Counted from the stretch's first letter, positions 41,037 through 53,361 are shown. The stretch is DNA of 64,000 bases from Spiroplasma monobiae MQ-1 (GCF_002865545.1 NZ_CP025543.1:62001-126000); one strand, 5' to 3'. Translations and numbers: made by a program. The notes: a model not told the origin generated them from the letters alone.

Positions 41037-43188
41037 TATCAAAAATCTTTCTGGTACAAATGAATCTGATGAATATATCAAATTAAATGCTAGAGCAAAA
41101 CTTTTTGTTCCAGGTCAAGACAATTTTAAATTAGATATTCAAGCAGCAGAAATGTACATGAAAGAGCACATTGAACCAAATATGATGAAATTTGGGTCAA
41201 CAAAAGAAAGAATTGATTATTTAGTAACAAATCAATACTATGATGATCAAGTAATCAATAAATATACAATCGAACAAATCGATGAAATAACAAAATATGC
41301 ATATTCATTCGATTTTAAATTCCCAAGTTTTATGGGAGCTTTAAAATTCTTTAATGCTTATGGATTAAAAACTTTCGATGGTAAACAATACCTTGAAAAC
41401 TATGAAGATAGAGTAGTTTCAAATGCTCTATTCTTAGCTGGTGGTAACTTTGAAAAAGCTAAAAACATTTTAAAACAAATTATTTTAGGAAGATTTCAAC
41501 CTGCAACTCCAACATTCTTAAATGCTGGTAAAAAACAAAGGGGAGAATATGTATCTTGTTACTTATTAAGAGTAGAAGATAACATGGAATCAATTGCAAG
41601 AGCAGTTACAACATCACTACAATTATCAAAACGTGGTGGAGGAGTTGCTTTGTGTTTGACAAACTTAAGAGAATTTGGTGCACCAATTAAAAATATTGAA
41701 AACCAAGCTACAGGAGTTATTCCTGTAATGAAAATCTTAGAAGATTCATTCTCATATGCAAACCAATTAGGACAAAGACAAGGCGCTGGAGCCGTTTACT
41801 TAAATGTTCACCACCCAGATATCATGTCATTCTTGGATACAAAAAGAGAAAATGCTGATGAAAAAATAAGAATTAAATCTTTATCATTAGGAGTTGTTGT
41901 TCCGGATATTACTTTTGAATTAGCAAAAGAAAATAAAGAAATGGCACTATTCAGTCCTTATGATGTAGAAAAAGTTTATGGAAAACCATTCTCAGATATT
42001 TCGGTAACTAAAGAATATGAAAACATGGTAAATAATCCAAAAATTAAAAAAACTTACATTAATGCAAGAAAGTTATTCCAAGCTATCGCTGAATTACATT
42101 TTGAAAGTGGATATCCATACTTATTGTTTGATGATACTGTAAATAACAACAATGCTCACCCAGTAGCTGGAAGAATTGTTATGAGTAACTTGTGTAGTGA
42201 AATTGTACAGGTATCAACACCAAGTGAATTTAATGCTGACTTATCATTTTCAAAAACTGGAGAAGATATTTGTTGTAACTTGGGAAGCATGAATATTGCA
42301 AAAACAATGGAAAGTGGAGAAGAGTTTTCTGAAGTAATCTATAACTCAATTCTTGCTTTAGATCACGTTTCAAGAAACAGTGATTTATCAAGTGCTCCTT
42401 CAATTGAAAATGGAAATAAAAATAATCACGCTGTTGGATTAGGTGCTATGAACTTACATGGTTTCTTAGCAACAAATCACATTTACTATAATTCACCAGA
42501 AGCTGTAGACTTTACAAATATGTTCTTCTACACAATGGCATTTCATGCTTTTAAAGCTTCAAATAAATTGGCAAAAGAATTTGGTTCATTTGCAGGATTT
42601 AATATTTCTAAATTCGCAGACGGTTCATTCTTTGATAAATATACAAAATGTGAAGAAAATAAATGAACTCCTGAATCAGATACAGTAAAAAACTTATTTG
42701 ATAAAAACAATGTTACTATCCCTACTCAACAGGATTGAATTGATTTAGCAGAAGAAATTAAAAAAACAGGATTAGCAAACTCACACTTGATGGCTGTTGC
42801 TCCAACTGGATCAATTAGTTACTTATCATCATGTACACCGAGCTTACAACCTGTAGTTGCTCCAGTCGAAGTTAGAAAAGAAGGAAAACTTGGAAGAGTT
42901 TATGTTCCTGCTTATAAAATTGATTTTGACAACATGGGTTATTACTCACTTGGAGCATATGAAGTGGGACCAGATCCAATTATTGACATTGTAGCTGCAG
43001 CACAACAACACGTTGATCAAGCTATATCATTAACATTATTTATGACAGACCAAGCAACAACAAGAGATTTAAACAAAGCATATATTAGAGCATTCAAAAA
43101 AGGATGTGCATCAATATATTACGTAAGAGTTCGTCAAGAAGTTCTTGAAGACAGTGAAAACTACGAATGTGATGCTTGTGTAATATAA
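41023..43188 (+). CDS. nrdE: NrdE, ribonucleotide reductase R1
   Basis: Catalytic subunit, 721 residues, normal for NrdE. Active-site features: first redox Cys in [18 protein letters not shown], radical Cys in [10 protein letters not shown] (with its Asn and Glu neighbours), second redox Cys in [12 protein letters not shown], and the C-terminal CDAC shuttle four residues from... the end in ECDACVI. No N-terminal ATP-cone is evident, as in other NrdE. TGA codons (42664, 42738) are Trp. It pairs with the class Ie NrdF upstream. Confidence 0.96.
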
Positions 43189-43222
43189 AAAAGTAAAAAC
43201 TATAAAAGTTTTTGCTTTTTTT
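43187..43222 (+). terminator. Intrinsic terminator after nrdE
   Basis: aaaagtaaaaact-ataaa-agtttttgctttt stem followed by Ts. Confidence 0.85.
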
Positions 43223-43235
43223 ATTGCTTTTTTTC

Positions 43236-43252
43236 AAAAAAAAAAAAAAAAA
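43236..43252 (+). repeat. A17 homopolymer in the promoter of the duplicated ABC operon
   Basis: Seventeen As, preceded by T7-C, ending 11 bases before the TATAAT at 43264. The tract therefore occupies the -35 position. Poly-A tracts in this place cause phase variation in some mycoplasma lipoprotein promoters. Confidence 0.8.
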
Positions 43253-43263
43253 GCATAATAGGT

Positions 43264-43269
43264 TATAAT
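43264..43269 (+). promoter_or_regulatory. -10 box of the ABC operon promoter
   Basis: TATAAT, 20 bases before the start codon region; the only -35 candidate is the A17 tract itself. GAGG at 43277 is the ribosome binding site. Confidence 0.6.
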
Positions 43270-43288
43270 ATTTATTGAGGATAAAAAT

Positions 43289-44035
43289 ATGATTGAGATA
43301 AAAAATATATCCAGAAAATTGGGGAATTTTGGATTAGAAAATGTTAGTTTTACTATCAAAAAAGGTTCTGTTGTTGCATTTGTTGGGGATAATGGTGCAG
43401 GAAAAACGACAACCATTAAAGCTCTTTTTGGTGAACTTAAACTAGATAGTGGAGAAATTTTAATTGACGGACAAGATTTATTTAAAAATAACAACTTGTC
43501 AAAAGTTGCTTTTTTTCCAGATTCAAATAATGTGCCTTTAGATATAAGGATTCATGAATATTTACAATATATTTGTGCTGCAAATAATATGAATAAGGAA
43601 AGAACGGATTTAAGTATTGATAATGTATATAGATTATTAGAACTTAGACCTTATAAAGATAAGAAAATAAAAGAGCTTTCATCTGGATGAAAAAAGAAAG
43701 CTATAATGGCAAGTGTTTTAGTTAGATCACCAGAATATATAATTTTTGATGAACCAACAGCTAATGTGGATGTTGAATCTAAATTATATTTTATGGAAAT
43801 ATTTAAATTATTATCAAAAGTAGGAATAACCATTCTAATTACTAGTCATATCATTGAAGAACTTCAAGAATTGGCCAACTATCTTGTACTAATTAAAAAG
43901 GGACAAATTGTTTATGCAAGTGATTTTGACAAATCAAAAGAACACATAATGGACGTTTATAAAAGACATATGAATGAACCCATAAAAGATTTACATGTAT
44001 TAAGAGATTTATATAATAAAAGGAATAAAAGATAA
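43289..44035 (+). CDS. ABC transporter ATPase, copy A
   Basis: 248 residues with a full ABC domain: Walker A GDNGAGKTTT near residue 33, signature LSSGWKKKAIMASVLV (Trp from TGA) near 132, Walker B IIFDEPTAN near 153 and switch His in ITSHIIEEL. The closest family is the drug/antibiotic-efflux ATPases paired with ABC-2-type permeases. It overlaps its permease by one base (TAATG). A near copy lies at 46093; a ~90-base stretch around Walker A is almost identical in both. Confidence 0.9.
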
Positions 44036-46077
44036 TGAAAAAGGATTTGAATGTAGTGAAGAGAGAAGAAAGTACTTCAAACTTTCAAAAAGAAGTAAAA
44101 AACTTTTTTCTACTTTATAGAATTAATTTAAAATTAAGTCTTAGAGATGTTGGTTCAATAATAAGTGGTATATTATTTGCCTCCTTAGTTACTCTATTTT
44201 TTATATTAGAGTTTTCAGAAATAATAGTGGCAGGTTCTGCCGATAAATATGGCACTTACAAAATACTTGTATACACATTGGGATCTAGCACATTGATATT
44301 TCATATTTTGTTAAGCTCACTATATTTATTTAAAAAGCAGGTAAAAGATGGTATAGCTTCTATTGAACTAAGAGCTGGTTTTAAAACTTGAAAATCTTAT
44401 TTAATAAGAGTTTTAATTGTTTTTTCTACTTCTCTTGTATATATTGGAGTTTCTCTTGCAATAACAATAGTATTAAATGCAATGAGTATTGGTAACACAA
44501 AATTATTCTTTAATTTACATTATTCACAAGTATTTTTCTTAACTTTCCTTGCTTTCTTTTCAACTATGATCATGACAGTTGTTATGGTTATGTTTAAAAC
44601 TTCTATGGCAACAATGTTTGCTATGGTTTACATGATAGCTATAGCTTTGGCTCCAATCACAGCCTCATTTAGTTATTTACTATTTCAAGAAAGAGATACA
44701 AATTATAATACTAATATAAGAATTATTTCAGGATCTAAATTTTATAACAGCTTTAAAGGAAATGAAGAACTATTTAATGATGATAATGGTTTTGGAAAAT
44801 CAAAAACAACAACATCAATTAATGAATATGTTAAAGCTACTTTAGATCCTCTTTCTGAATATACAGAAGATGGCAAAAGTATATATGACGAAAATTATAA
44901 AATGGAAGGTTTTTCTTTGAGACACAGTGTCGAAATGAATGGGGCTTCTTCTTCTGTTAAGTTTGAAAATTCAAAAGCAAGTCATATCTTAACTAAAAAT
45001 TTAGGTTTTGGACAAGTTTACTATAACTATAATGTCTTTGAAGAAAATGGAGTAGAAAGTAAACAAGAATATCTACTTGAAGAGACACCTATATGACCGC
45101 TTTTGGAAGCTATTAATGAAGCTGTTTTAAAAAATCAAGATAGCTTTTCAAGTAATAATAGTGGAGAAATACCAACTTTATTTATTGAGAAATCAAGTTA
45201 CTATTGAATGAATAGAATTGATGGAAAAAATATGGATATAGATAATTTGGTAAAAGAACTTTCAAGGCAATTACCTGAATATTCTGGAATACTGAAATTT
45301 ATTCAAAACTTCTATAACCAATATAGATCTATATTAGCTGATGCTTATTACAAGGGTAGGTATTGAAGTTCTGGTTCAAGTTATAAAGCTTCATACAATG
45401 ATATCCTAGATAATGCTTTAATACCATCTTCAAGAGGAGTTCAAATTGATAATTATTACTCTTGAAAAGAACTTTATACAATAGGAAATTATCCTAATTA
45501 CAGTGATCCGTTCAATTTTGATGAAGTTGATGCACCTAACAAAAGGGATAGATGTAGTTTGGGATACAAAAATGAGTTAGCAAAATCTCATAATGATGAA
45601 ATGGCAAAAGTTTATAAAAGCTTTCCTGAACTTACAATATTAAATCAACTAATTGTAAGTTTATGAAGAATGGCAATGGATTTTGATATATACAGAACTG
45701 ATGAATTGGATTCATCTTTATATGAATATTACAACACAACAGTTGCTTCTAACACTTTAAAAACTGATATATTCAGACACTTTGCAGCAATGTCTACAGG
45801 ATTATTTTCTGATGTACTGTACAATGATCTTTTCAATGTTTCAAATGAAGTATTTTATCAAGGTCAATTTTATACAGTGACAAATATATTTGATTTTGAA
45901 AACTTTAGTTACACAAATAGAGAAGCTGATGCAGCAATGCAACCAGCTTATAAAACAACAAAAATAAAAACCAAAACATTATTTTTAATACCGTTAGCTT
46001 ATTTTGTTTATATTGTATTGATATCACCGCTTGGTTATATTGGTTATGTTGTATTTAACAAAAAGGCAAAATTATAG
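44035..46077 (+). CDS. ABC-2-like permease with large ectodomain, copy A
   Basis: 680 residues. Five hydrophobic segments occupy the first ~220 residues (e.g. IISGILFASLVTLFFILEFS, SQVFFLTFLAFFSTMIMTV), followed by a soluble region of about 420 residues rich in Asn, Tyr and Ser, then one last membrane helix (LFLIPLAYFVYIVLISPLGYIGYVVF). This puts a big domain outside the cell between helices 5 and 6. Many TGA codons are Trp. The paired ATPase precedes it. Substrate unknown; efflux or surface-lipid handling is inferred. Confidence 0.75.
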
Positions 46078-46092
46078 AAAGGAGCTTTAAGA

Positions 46093-46845
46093 ATGATTGA
46101 AATAAAAAATATTACAAGAGATTTGGGTGGTTTTGTTATAAATCAAGTAAGTTTCAAAATAAAAAAAGGTTCTGTTGTTGCATTTGTTGGGGATAATGGT
46201 GCAGGAAAAACAACAACCATTAAAGCTCTTTTTGGTGAACTAAAATTAGAACAAGGAGAAATCCTAATGGATGGACAGAATATTTTTGAAGAAGAAAATC
46301 TACAAAGAATAGCTTTCTTTCCAGACTCAAATAGTGTTCCTTTGAATATGAAAGTAAAAGATTACGTTTCTTATGTTTGTGCTGTTAACGGAATGTCAAA
46401 ACAAGATGCCCAAGAATCTGCATCTAAAATATTTGCAATGCTTTCTTTAGAGCCTTATATAAATAAAAAAATTAAAAGTTTAAGTGCTGGTTGAAAGAAA
46501 AGAGCGATTATGGCAAGTGTTCTAGTGAGAACTCCTGAATATATAGTTTTTGATGAACCAACAGCAAATGTTGATGTAGAAGCCAAACTATCATTTATGA
46601 ATATTCTTCATGAACTTTCTAAAATCGGAGTAACAATTTTAATTACAAGTCACATTCTTGAAGAACTTCAAGAAGTTGCTAATTATGTTGTTTTTATTCG
46701 TGATGGAGAAGTTGTGATGGAAAAAGACTTTGATAATAGGACCGAGTCTATTGCCGCTTTATATAAAGAGGTTATGGCTGAAAAAAATAACAAAGAAAAA
46801 CTATTAAAAGAAATTTATAACCCTAAGGAAAGGGTGGTGATTTAA
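46093..46845 (+). CDS. ABC transporter ATPase, copy B
   Basis: 250 residues, paralogue of the gene at 43289: Walker A GDNGAGKTTT, signature LSAGWKKRAIMASVLV, Walker B IVFDEPTANVDVEAKL and SHILEEL. Outside the shared core the two diverge (DGQNIFEEENLQR against DGQDLFKNNNLSK), so the duplication is old with a conserved or converted patch. AAAGGAG precedes the ATG. The C-terminal tail (DNRTESIAALYKEVM) differs between copies. Confidence 0.9.
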
Positions 46846-48708
46846 GTGTCAGAAGTTAAATTAAATTTGAAAAAAATGTCAAGACAAAAATCACCAAATA
46901 ATAGCAGCTCTAGAACAAATGAATTTAATGGTTTTAGAACACTGTATTTAATTAATTTGAAAAGATTAGTAAGAAATAAAGCTGTTATTGCAATGGCAAT
47001 AATTTCATTGTTGGTAACACTGACAATGACTTCAATTGTAAGTTCAACTATGAACAGTCCTGATGGAGCCTCTTCAATTGGTTTAATAATTGTATCTGTT
47101 CAATTTATATGTGAAATATTTTTCTTTATAGTATTTATGATAATACTTTCATCTGAGTTGATTAAAAAACAGTTGCTAGAAGGTATTCAAAATATTGAAA
47201 TTAGATCTGGGATGAGTTACAAAAAGTCTTTCTTATTAAGATGATATGTATTTATGACTTTTACAATGGCTCTTGCGTTAGCAAACAGTCTTTTAAAAAT
47301 TGCATTATCAACAAACATTGTTTTTCAGTTCAACTCTTTATCACTTGTTATAATAAGTACTTGCATATTCTTCTTTTTTATAGGTTTTGTATGAACACCT
47401 GTTGTTTTTCTAATTACAATAATATGTTCTATAGCATGAAGTATTATGCTAAATGTATTTATAACAATGTTATTGGTTTTTTCAGGAATGATTTCATCAA
47501 TGGGTACATTATTTGAGTATCAAAAAACAGAGAATAACACTCTTGTTGCTAGAACGAATTTAAAATTGGAAATTGGAAATTCTTTTTATAAAACAGTTAA
47601 AGATGACCAAACTTCAGAAATAAAGGCTTTATTTATAGATGAGGATGACGAGGGCAATTCAATCTTACAAAAACAATTAAATAATAATTTGATTGTTGCT
47701 GGAATGGAAGGAAATTTAAAATCAACATCTATTTATTTTGACTATTCTTTCAGAAATCCTTATTATAACGCCGCTTTATGGGGTGGAGCTTTTAATATTA
47801 AAGGAAATCCAAAAGATGGTGCACAATCAAATGAATATAATCCGATTATAGATACAAGTATTTATTATTTATTAAATGATCTTTTTGAAACTGTTGAAAA
47901 GGGCATGAAATCAGACAATAATAAACCACCCCTTTCGCTGCCTGGTTATATGGGTGGGTTTATGGATGAATATGGTAGTGATAGTAAATTTCATGATATA
48001 TCACCTTTATTAAATTGATTAGCTAAGCAAGAGCAAACAAAAAAATATAAAACCTTACTAAAATGAGTTGATGGTTTTTACTCAAAATATAAATTCATCA
48101 TACCTTCTAATAAAAATTTAAGAACAGAAGAACCCTTCATATTTATAAGTGATTTTAGAAACTCTAATTATTTGTTACAAGAAGATCAAAACAAAGAAAT
48201 TTATAAGGTTTATAAAAGATATCCAGAAATGCTTATAATAAACAATATAATAACCGAATCATGAATATCTTCTATGGTTTCTAAAGCCGAACTTACTTAT
48301 AGGGGTAACAGTTGAAATTCAACTTTTAAAGACCCTAAAGAGGCTTATGAAAATTATCAAGAATGAACTAATGGGTCAATATTAAAAAATAATCTCAACA
48401 TTTTTCAACATTTTTCAACAATACATTCACAGTTATTTGGTTCAAATACTATAAAAGATATGTTATTTAAAGATTCTCTTTTTGGTTACACTGGTATAAC
48501 AACTGGTTACAAAAATCTTATTGATTTAGCTTCTGTAGATGCGAGAGAAATGGAAAATAACTCACCCTTGAAGCCAATATTTGAAAGCGTTAAATTAGAA
48601 AAAAATAATGGATTTTTAGTACCTATTGCTTTCTTGATATATTTATTAATTGGTACTGGATCAATGTATTTAATTTACCTATTATGATCTAGAAAATCAA
48701 AAATATAA
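46846..48708 (+). CDS. ABC-2-like permease with large ectodomain, copy B
   Basis: 620 residues starting at GTG 46846, directly after the ATPase stop, with GGTGGTGA as ribosome binding site. Topology mirrors copy A: about five N-terminal membrane segments (VIAMAIISLLVTLTMTSIV, FICEIFFFIVFMIILSS), a ~370-residue extracytoplasmic region and a final helix (LVPIAFLIYLLIGTGSMYL). Many TGA codons are Trp. The ectodomains of the two copies are only weakly alike, which suggests different surface partners. A 10-base tandem repeat lies within it. Confidence 0.75.
48396..48420 (+). repeat. 10-base tandem repeat inside permease B
   Basis: caaca-ttttt-caaca-ttttt-caaca: unit TTTTTCAACA repeated twice with a partial third. 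The unit length is not a multiple of three, so a unit gain or loss would shift the frame. Confidence 0.8.
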
Positions 48709-48731
48709 AAAAACACTCTAAGTGTTTTTTT
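48709..48731 (+). terminator. Intrinsic terminator of the duplicated ABC operon
   Basis: aaaaacact-cta-agtgttttt hairpin with T-run. Confidence 0.9.
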
Positions 48732-48802
48732 ATTTATTTAAATTAGTACATTTAAAAGTTGTTTTATTTAAGATATAATTTATATTACTAGGAGAAAATT
48801 AT

Positions 48803-50848
48803 ATGGAAAATAACTTTTTTGTCAGATACGAAAAAGATGAGTATCTAGTTAATTTAACAGAATCCACTGACTTTAAAAAAAGTAAGGGATTCTTTGGTCT
48901 TTGATTTTTTTATTGAAAAAAATATAAAGCTAAAGCAATTGCTGTTATTTTTTTAATAGCATTAGCTTCAGCTATTTCGGTTTTTAACATCCTTGTTACA
49001 AGGCAAGTTACTGCAATTCTTGTTGCAGAAACAATGCTAAGCACATTTAAAAATCCAGAAATGTTATCGGATATTGTTATTCAAGTATTAAAAGAAGCAA
49101 GTGTTACCTTGTCTCCAGAGGATATTAAAAAATTGCAGGATTTTTTAGCAACAAATCAAATATCAAATGATGTTATTAATATTGTTTTACAAAAACACTA
49201 TTTTGATTATGTATTTGTTGATGAGGCTGGTGTTGTTAGAACGACATTTATGTTCTTGTCTGTAAGCAAAATGCAATGGGTTGGAGTTTTATTGGGAAGT
49301 ATCACTGCGATTATTATAATTATCTATGTAGCTTACTGCTTGTGTGGTGAAATTGGAGAAGATGCTAATAGTGATTTAAAAAACAAATTAGTTAAATCTT
49401 TATTAAATAAAAACATTGAATTTTACAACAACAATTCACAGGGTAAAATTACTGAGACAATAGTTAAAGATGTTAAAAATATAGCTAATCAATTAAAAGT
49501 TGCTCCGCTTATTATTGTATTTATTATCTGTACAACAATTGGTTCTGTAGCTATGCTTATTTATATCGACACAATTATCGCTTTATTAATGTTTGCGTTA
49601 ATCTTCTTTGTACTAATTTTAGCTGTTCTTGCCGTATTGTGTATCTCAAAACCTATGAAAAAAAGTATTGAAGCAAGGTCAAAACACGATTCTGAAATTA
49701 CAGAAAAAATTGCTTCAATAAGACTAGTTAAATCAAGTGGTAGTTGAGATAGAGAAACAGAAGATAATAATATTGAAACAGCTAAAAATACTAAAACAAA
49801 CAAAAAGTTAAACTTTGGAATATCAATTATTCCAGGTATTATTGTTGGTGCAATGGGTTGTTTAACTCTTTCATCAATGATATTTGGTATATTTGTTTAT
49901 GGAGACAATACACAAAAATTAATTACTGTCTTCTCATCTTTTACAGCTGGAACATTTGTTATGGTTACGCCAATATTCCAACTAAATACAATTTTACAAA
50001 GTATTAATGAGACAAATAAATCATCACAAAATATTGGAGATATTATCAATGATACAAATGATATTGTTGAAAAAGAAGACACTGTGGAAATTGAAGATTG
50101 TCAAATTAACTCTATAGAATTTAAAGATGTTTCATTTGCCTATCCATCAAATCCTGATTTACCAGTTATAAAAGATTTAAATATTACTTTAGAACAAGGT
50201 AAATCATATGCGTTTGTTGGACCTTCTGGTAGTGGTAAATCAACTGTTACAAGACTGATTATGAGATTCTATGAAGAGTTTAGTGGAAAAATTATCATAA
50301 ATGGTAAATCAGAAATCAGAGACATTAATTTAAAAAACTGAATGGATAGTATAGGATATGTCGATCAAGAACCACAAATATTATCAGCAACAGTAAAAGA
50401 AAATTTAAGATATATTAAAATGGATGCAACTGATGAAGAAATTATAGATGCATGTAAAAAAGCAAAAATTCACGATTTAATAATGGATCTTCCAGAAGGC
50501 TACAATACTTTCTTACAAGAAAGAGGAAAACAATTAAGTGGTGGTCAAAAACAAAGAATGGTTATAGCAAGGATGTTCTTAAAAAATCCAAGTTTAATTA
50601 TTCTGGATGAAGCAACAAGTGCCTTGGATAATTTAGTTGAAAAAGAAATATCTGCAGAGTTAGATAAACTAATCGTTGGTAAAACAACAATCGCAATTGC
50701 TCACAGATTGAGTACAATTAAAAACTACGATAAAATATTTGTTCTAGATACTAATAAACAAATTGCACAAACAGGAACATTTAATGAGTTAATCAAAAAG
50801 CCTGGATTATTCAAAGAACTATATGAAGTGAGCAAGGAGGAGAAATAG
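48803..50848 (+). CDS. ABC exporter half-transporter (fused membrane and ATPase domains)
   Basis: 681 residues: membrane domain about 1-430, ATPase about 440-680 with Walker A GPSGSGKST, Q-loop VDQEPQIL, signature LSGGQKQR, Walker B LIILDEATSALD and the H-loop IAHRLS. Between the first and second membrane helices there is an insertion of about 110 residues, largely helical, where MsbA-like exporters have a short loop. TGA codons at 48902, 49745 and 50339 are Trp. A membrane protein gene follows after 2 bases and is probably a partner. Substrate unknown; lipid or peptide export is typical of the family. Confidence 0.88.
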
Positions 50849-50850
50849 TT

Positions 50851-51516
50851 ATGAAAAATTTCAATAAGATATTTAATCCTTCAAACAATTGAAAAACAAC
50901 TTTTTACCTAATTATAGTTGTGACTTTGCTAACATTTTTCCTTGCTGTTTTTATGGGTTATCAATTCACAAATGAAGATGGATCAATAACATTTAAACTA
51001 TTTTCTTTATCGGATAGATCAAAAGAATTAGGATACATTAGAGAAATATTTAACAAAAAACCTTTGGGTGAAAATGGCAATCCAATTGTTGTTGTATATA
51101 AAACTAGCCATGTATATGCTTTAATTGCTAAATATAACTTAATTGCATATGTTTTGTGATTTATAATACCATTATCATTTACCTTAAATCACTTCAGATT
51201 AATACATTTAGTTGGTAAAACAAGAAGAACTGCTAATGCTTCAATTGTATTGATGTCTTCAATTGTTTTATTAATTCTGGTTGTTAATTATTGAATAGGT
51301 TATTTTGGATGGATTGATGTTATGAATAAAAACAGATGGGTTCAAAGTGAAGGACAAAGTTTTAAAACTTGAGGATATAACTGAAGAACCGTTGTTCAAC
51401 AATCGGTGCTTATAATTGGTGTTGCATTAATGATTGCAATGTCTGCTTATAACGTGTTTGTTGAAACAAAAACTAAATATGTAAGTATTTCTAAAAAAAA
51501 TCAAGCAGCAAATTAA
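50851..51516 (+). CDS. Hypothetical membrane protein, partner of the ABC exporter
   Basis: 221 residues with four hydrophobic segments (about 18-38, 90-108, 125-148, 180-200). A polar loop of about 50 residues follows helix 1 (TNEDGSITFKLFSLSDR...), probably outside the cell, and a Trp-rich loop sits between helices 3 and 4. No family is recognised. It starts 2 bases after the exporter stop, with AGGAGGAGA as ribosome binding site, so a shared function is likely. Confidence 0.6.
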
Positions 51517-51529
51517 TTGCTGTTTTTTT
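51502..51529 (+). terminator. Intrinsic terminator overlapping the end of the membrane protein gene
   Basis: cagcaa-attaa-ttgctg stem followed by seven Ts; contains the stop codon. Confidence 0.8.
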
Positions 51530-51566
51530 ATACCTTAAAATTTAACCTTTAAAAGTGATAATTGTG

Positions 51567-51572
51567 TATAAT
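51567..51572 (+). promoter_or_regulatory. -10 box of the ptsI promoter
   Basis: TATAAT preceded by TTGTG; 28 bases before the ptsI start codon. No strong -35 hexamer. Confidence 0.55.
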
Positions 51573-51599
51573 ATAAATGTTTAACAGGAGGTTATATCA

Positions 51600-53318
51600 A
51601 TGTCTAACAAATTAACAGGTATTGGTGCAAGTAACGGTATATCAATTGCTAAAGTATATATACTTGACGAACAACCAATCAAAATATCAAAAGAGCCAAC
51701 TAAAAACGTTGATTCTGAATTATCAATTATAACTTCATCAATTGAAAAAGCAAAAACTGACTTAGAAAATTTACAAGTTATTGCTAAAGAAAAACTTGGT
51801 GAAGAAAAGGCTGCTATATTTGAAGCTCACGCTTCAATATTGGAAGACCCCGCAATGGCTGAAGAGTTTACTTCTTTGGTAAAAGAAAATAACTACAACG
51901 CAGCTCAAGCAATTAAAGAAGTTGCAGATAAATACATCGCCATGTTTGAAGCAATGGAAGATGATTATTTCAAAGAAAGAGCTGCAGATATTAAAGACGT
52001 AACTGAAAGATTAATTAGATACGTTTTGAATATGCCAGTTGCTGATTTGGCAACAATTGCTGAGGAAGTTATTATTGTTGCTGAAGACCTAACACCTTCA
52101 CAAACTGCACAATTAAATCCTAAATTTGTAAAAGGATTTGCATGTAATATTGGAGGAAGAACTAGTCACGCAGCTATAATGGCGAGAAGTTTAGAAATTC
52201 CTGCGGTATTGGGTTTAAAAACAATATTACATGATGTAAGAGAAGGTGATGTTTTAGCACTAAATGGTGAAACAGGAGATGTTGAAATCAATCCTTCAAA
52301 CAAAACTGATTGAGAAAATTTAGCTAAAAACTTTGCTGAAGAAAAAGCTGAGTTACAAAAACTTAAAGATCAACCAACACTTACAAAAGATGGTTTTGAT
52401 GGTTTTGTATTAGAAGGAAATATAGGTAGTCCAAAAGATGTTGAAGCTGTTTTAGAAAATGGTGGAGAAGCTGTTGGTCTATTTAGAAGTGAATTCTTAT
52501 ACATGGATAACGATCACTTCCCAACAGAAGAAGAACAATTTGTTTCATACAAAAAAGTTGTAGAAGAAATGAATGGAAAACTTACTGTAATTAGAACCTT
52601 AGATATTGGTGGGGATAAAAAATTATCATATTTCCAATTCCCTGAAGAAATGAATCCATTCTTAGGATATAGAGCTATTAGATTTACTTTAGATAGAAAA
52701 GATATTTTTAGAGATCAAATTAGAGCTTTATTAAGAGCGAGCGCATTTGGTCCGGTTGGAATTATGTTCCCAATGATAGCTACAGTAGACGAATTCTTAG
52801 CTGCAAAACAGTTTACTTTAGATTGTAAAGCAGAGTTAGAAAAAGAAGGACATAAAATTGGTGATGATTTAGAAATTGGTATGATGGTTGAAATACCTGC
52901 AGCTGCAGTTAATGCAGAAAACTTTGCAAAACATGCTGACTTCTTTTCTGTAGGTACAAATGACTTAATTCAATATACAATGGCTGCAGATAGAATGAGC
53001 GAAAACGTAACTTACCTATATCAACCATACAATCCCTCAATTTTAAGATTATTAAAAATGACAATTGATGGAGCACACAAACATGGTAAATGAGCTGGTA
53101 TGTGTGGAGAAATGGCTGGAGAACCTGATGCAATTCCCTTATTAATGGGATTGGGATTAGATGCATACTCAATGTCAGCTACAAGTATTCTAAAAGCAAG
53201 AAGTATTATGTCAAAACTTACTTTAAAAGAAACTCAAGATTTAGCTAATAAAGCACTTGAGTGCGAAACAACTGATCAAGTATTAAAACTAGTTAAAGAT
53301 TTAATGAAAGATAAATAA
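51600..53318 (+). CDS. ptsI: PTS enzyme I
   Basis: First enzyme of the PTS; takes phosphate from PEP and passes it to HPr. 572 residues, the usual size. N-terminal [14 protein letters not shown], phospho-His190 in [25 protein letters not shown], and the PEP-binding C-terminal domain with [32 protein letters not shown], and the [16 protein letters not shown] and GMCGEMAG motifs. TGA codons at 52311 and 53091 are Trp. CAGGAGGT is a strong ribosome binding site. It ends with a strong terminator, so tag and crr may depend on read-through or their own promoters. Confidence 0.97.
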
Positions 53319-53319
53319 T

Positions 53320-53346
53320 AAAAAGGGTACCACCCTTTTTATTTTT
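53320..53346 (+). terminator. Intrinsic terminator after ptsI
   Basis: aaaaagggt-acc-acccttttt hairpin followed by further Ts; its T-run runs close to the tag ribosome binding site. Confidence 0.9.
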
Positions 53347-53361
53347 GTCAAAAGGAGAAAT

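Noticed and set aside
47241-47516. A separate + strand reading frame of 91 codons
   Set aside because: It lies out of frame inside the permease gene 46846-48708, whose true frame continues across it with TGA as Trp.
48396-48420. CRISPR-like repeats
   Set aside because: Ten-base tandem units without spacers inside a coding sequence, and no cas genes in the window.
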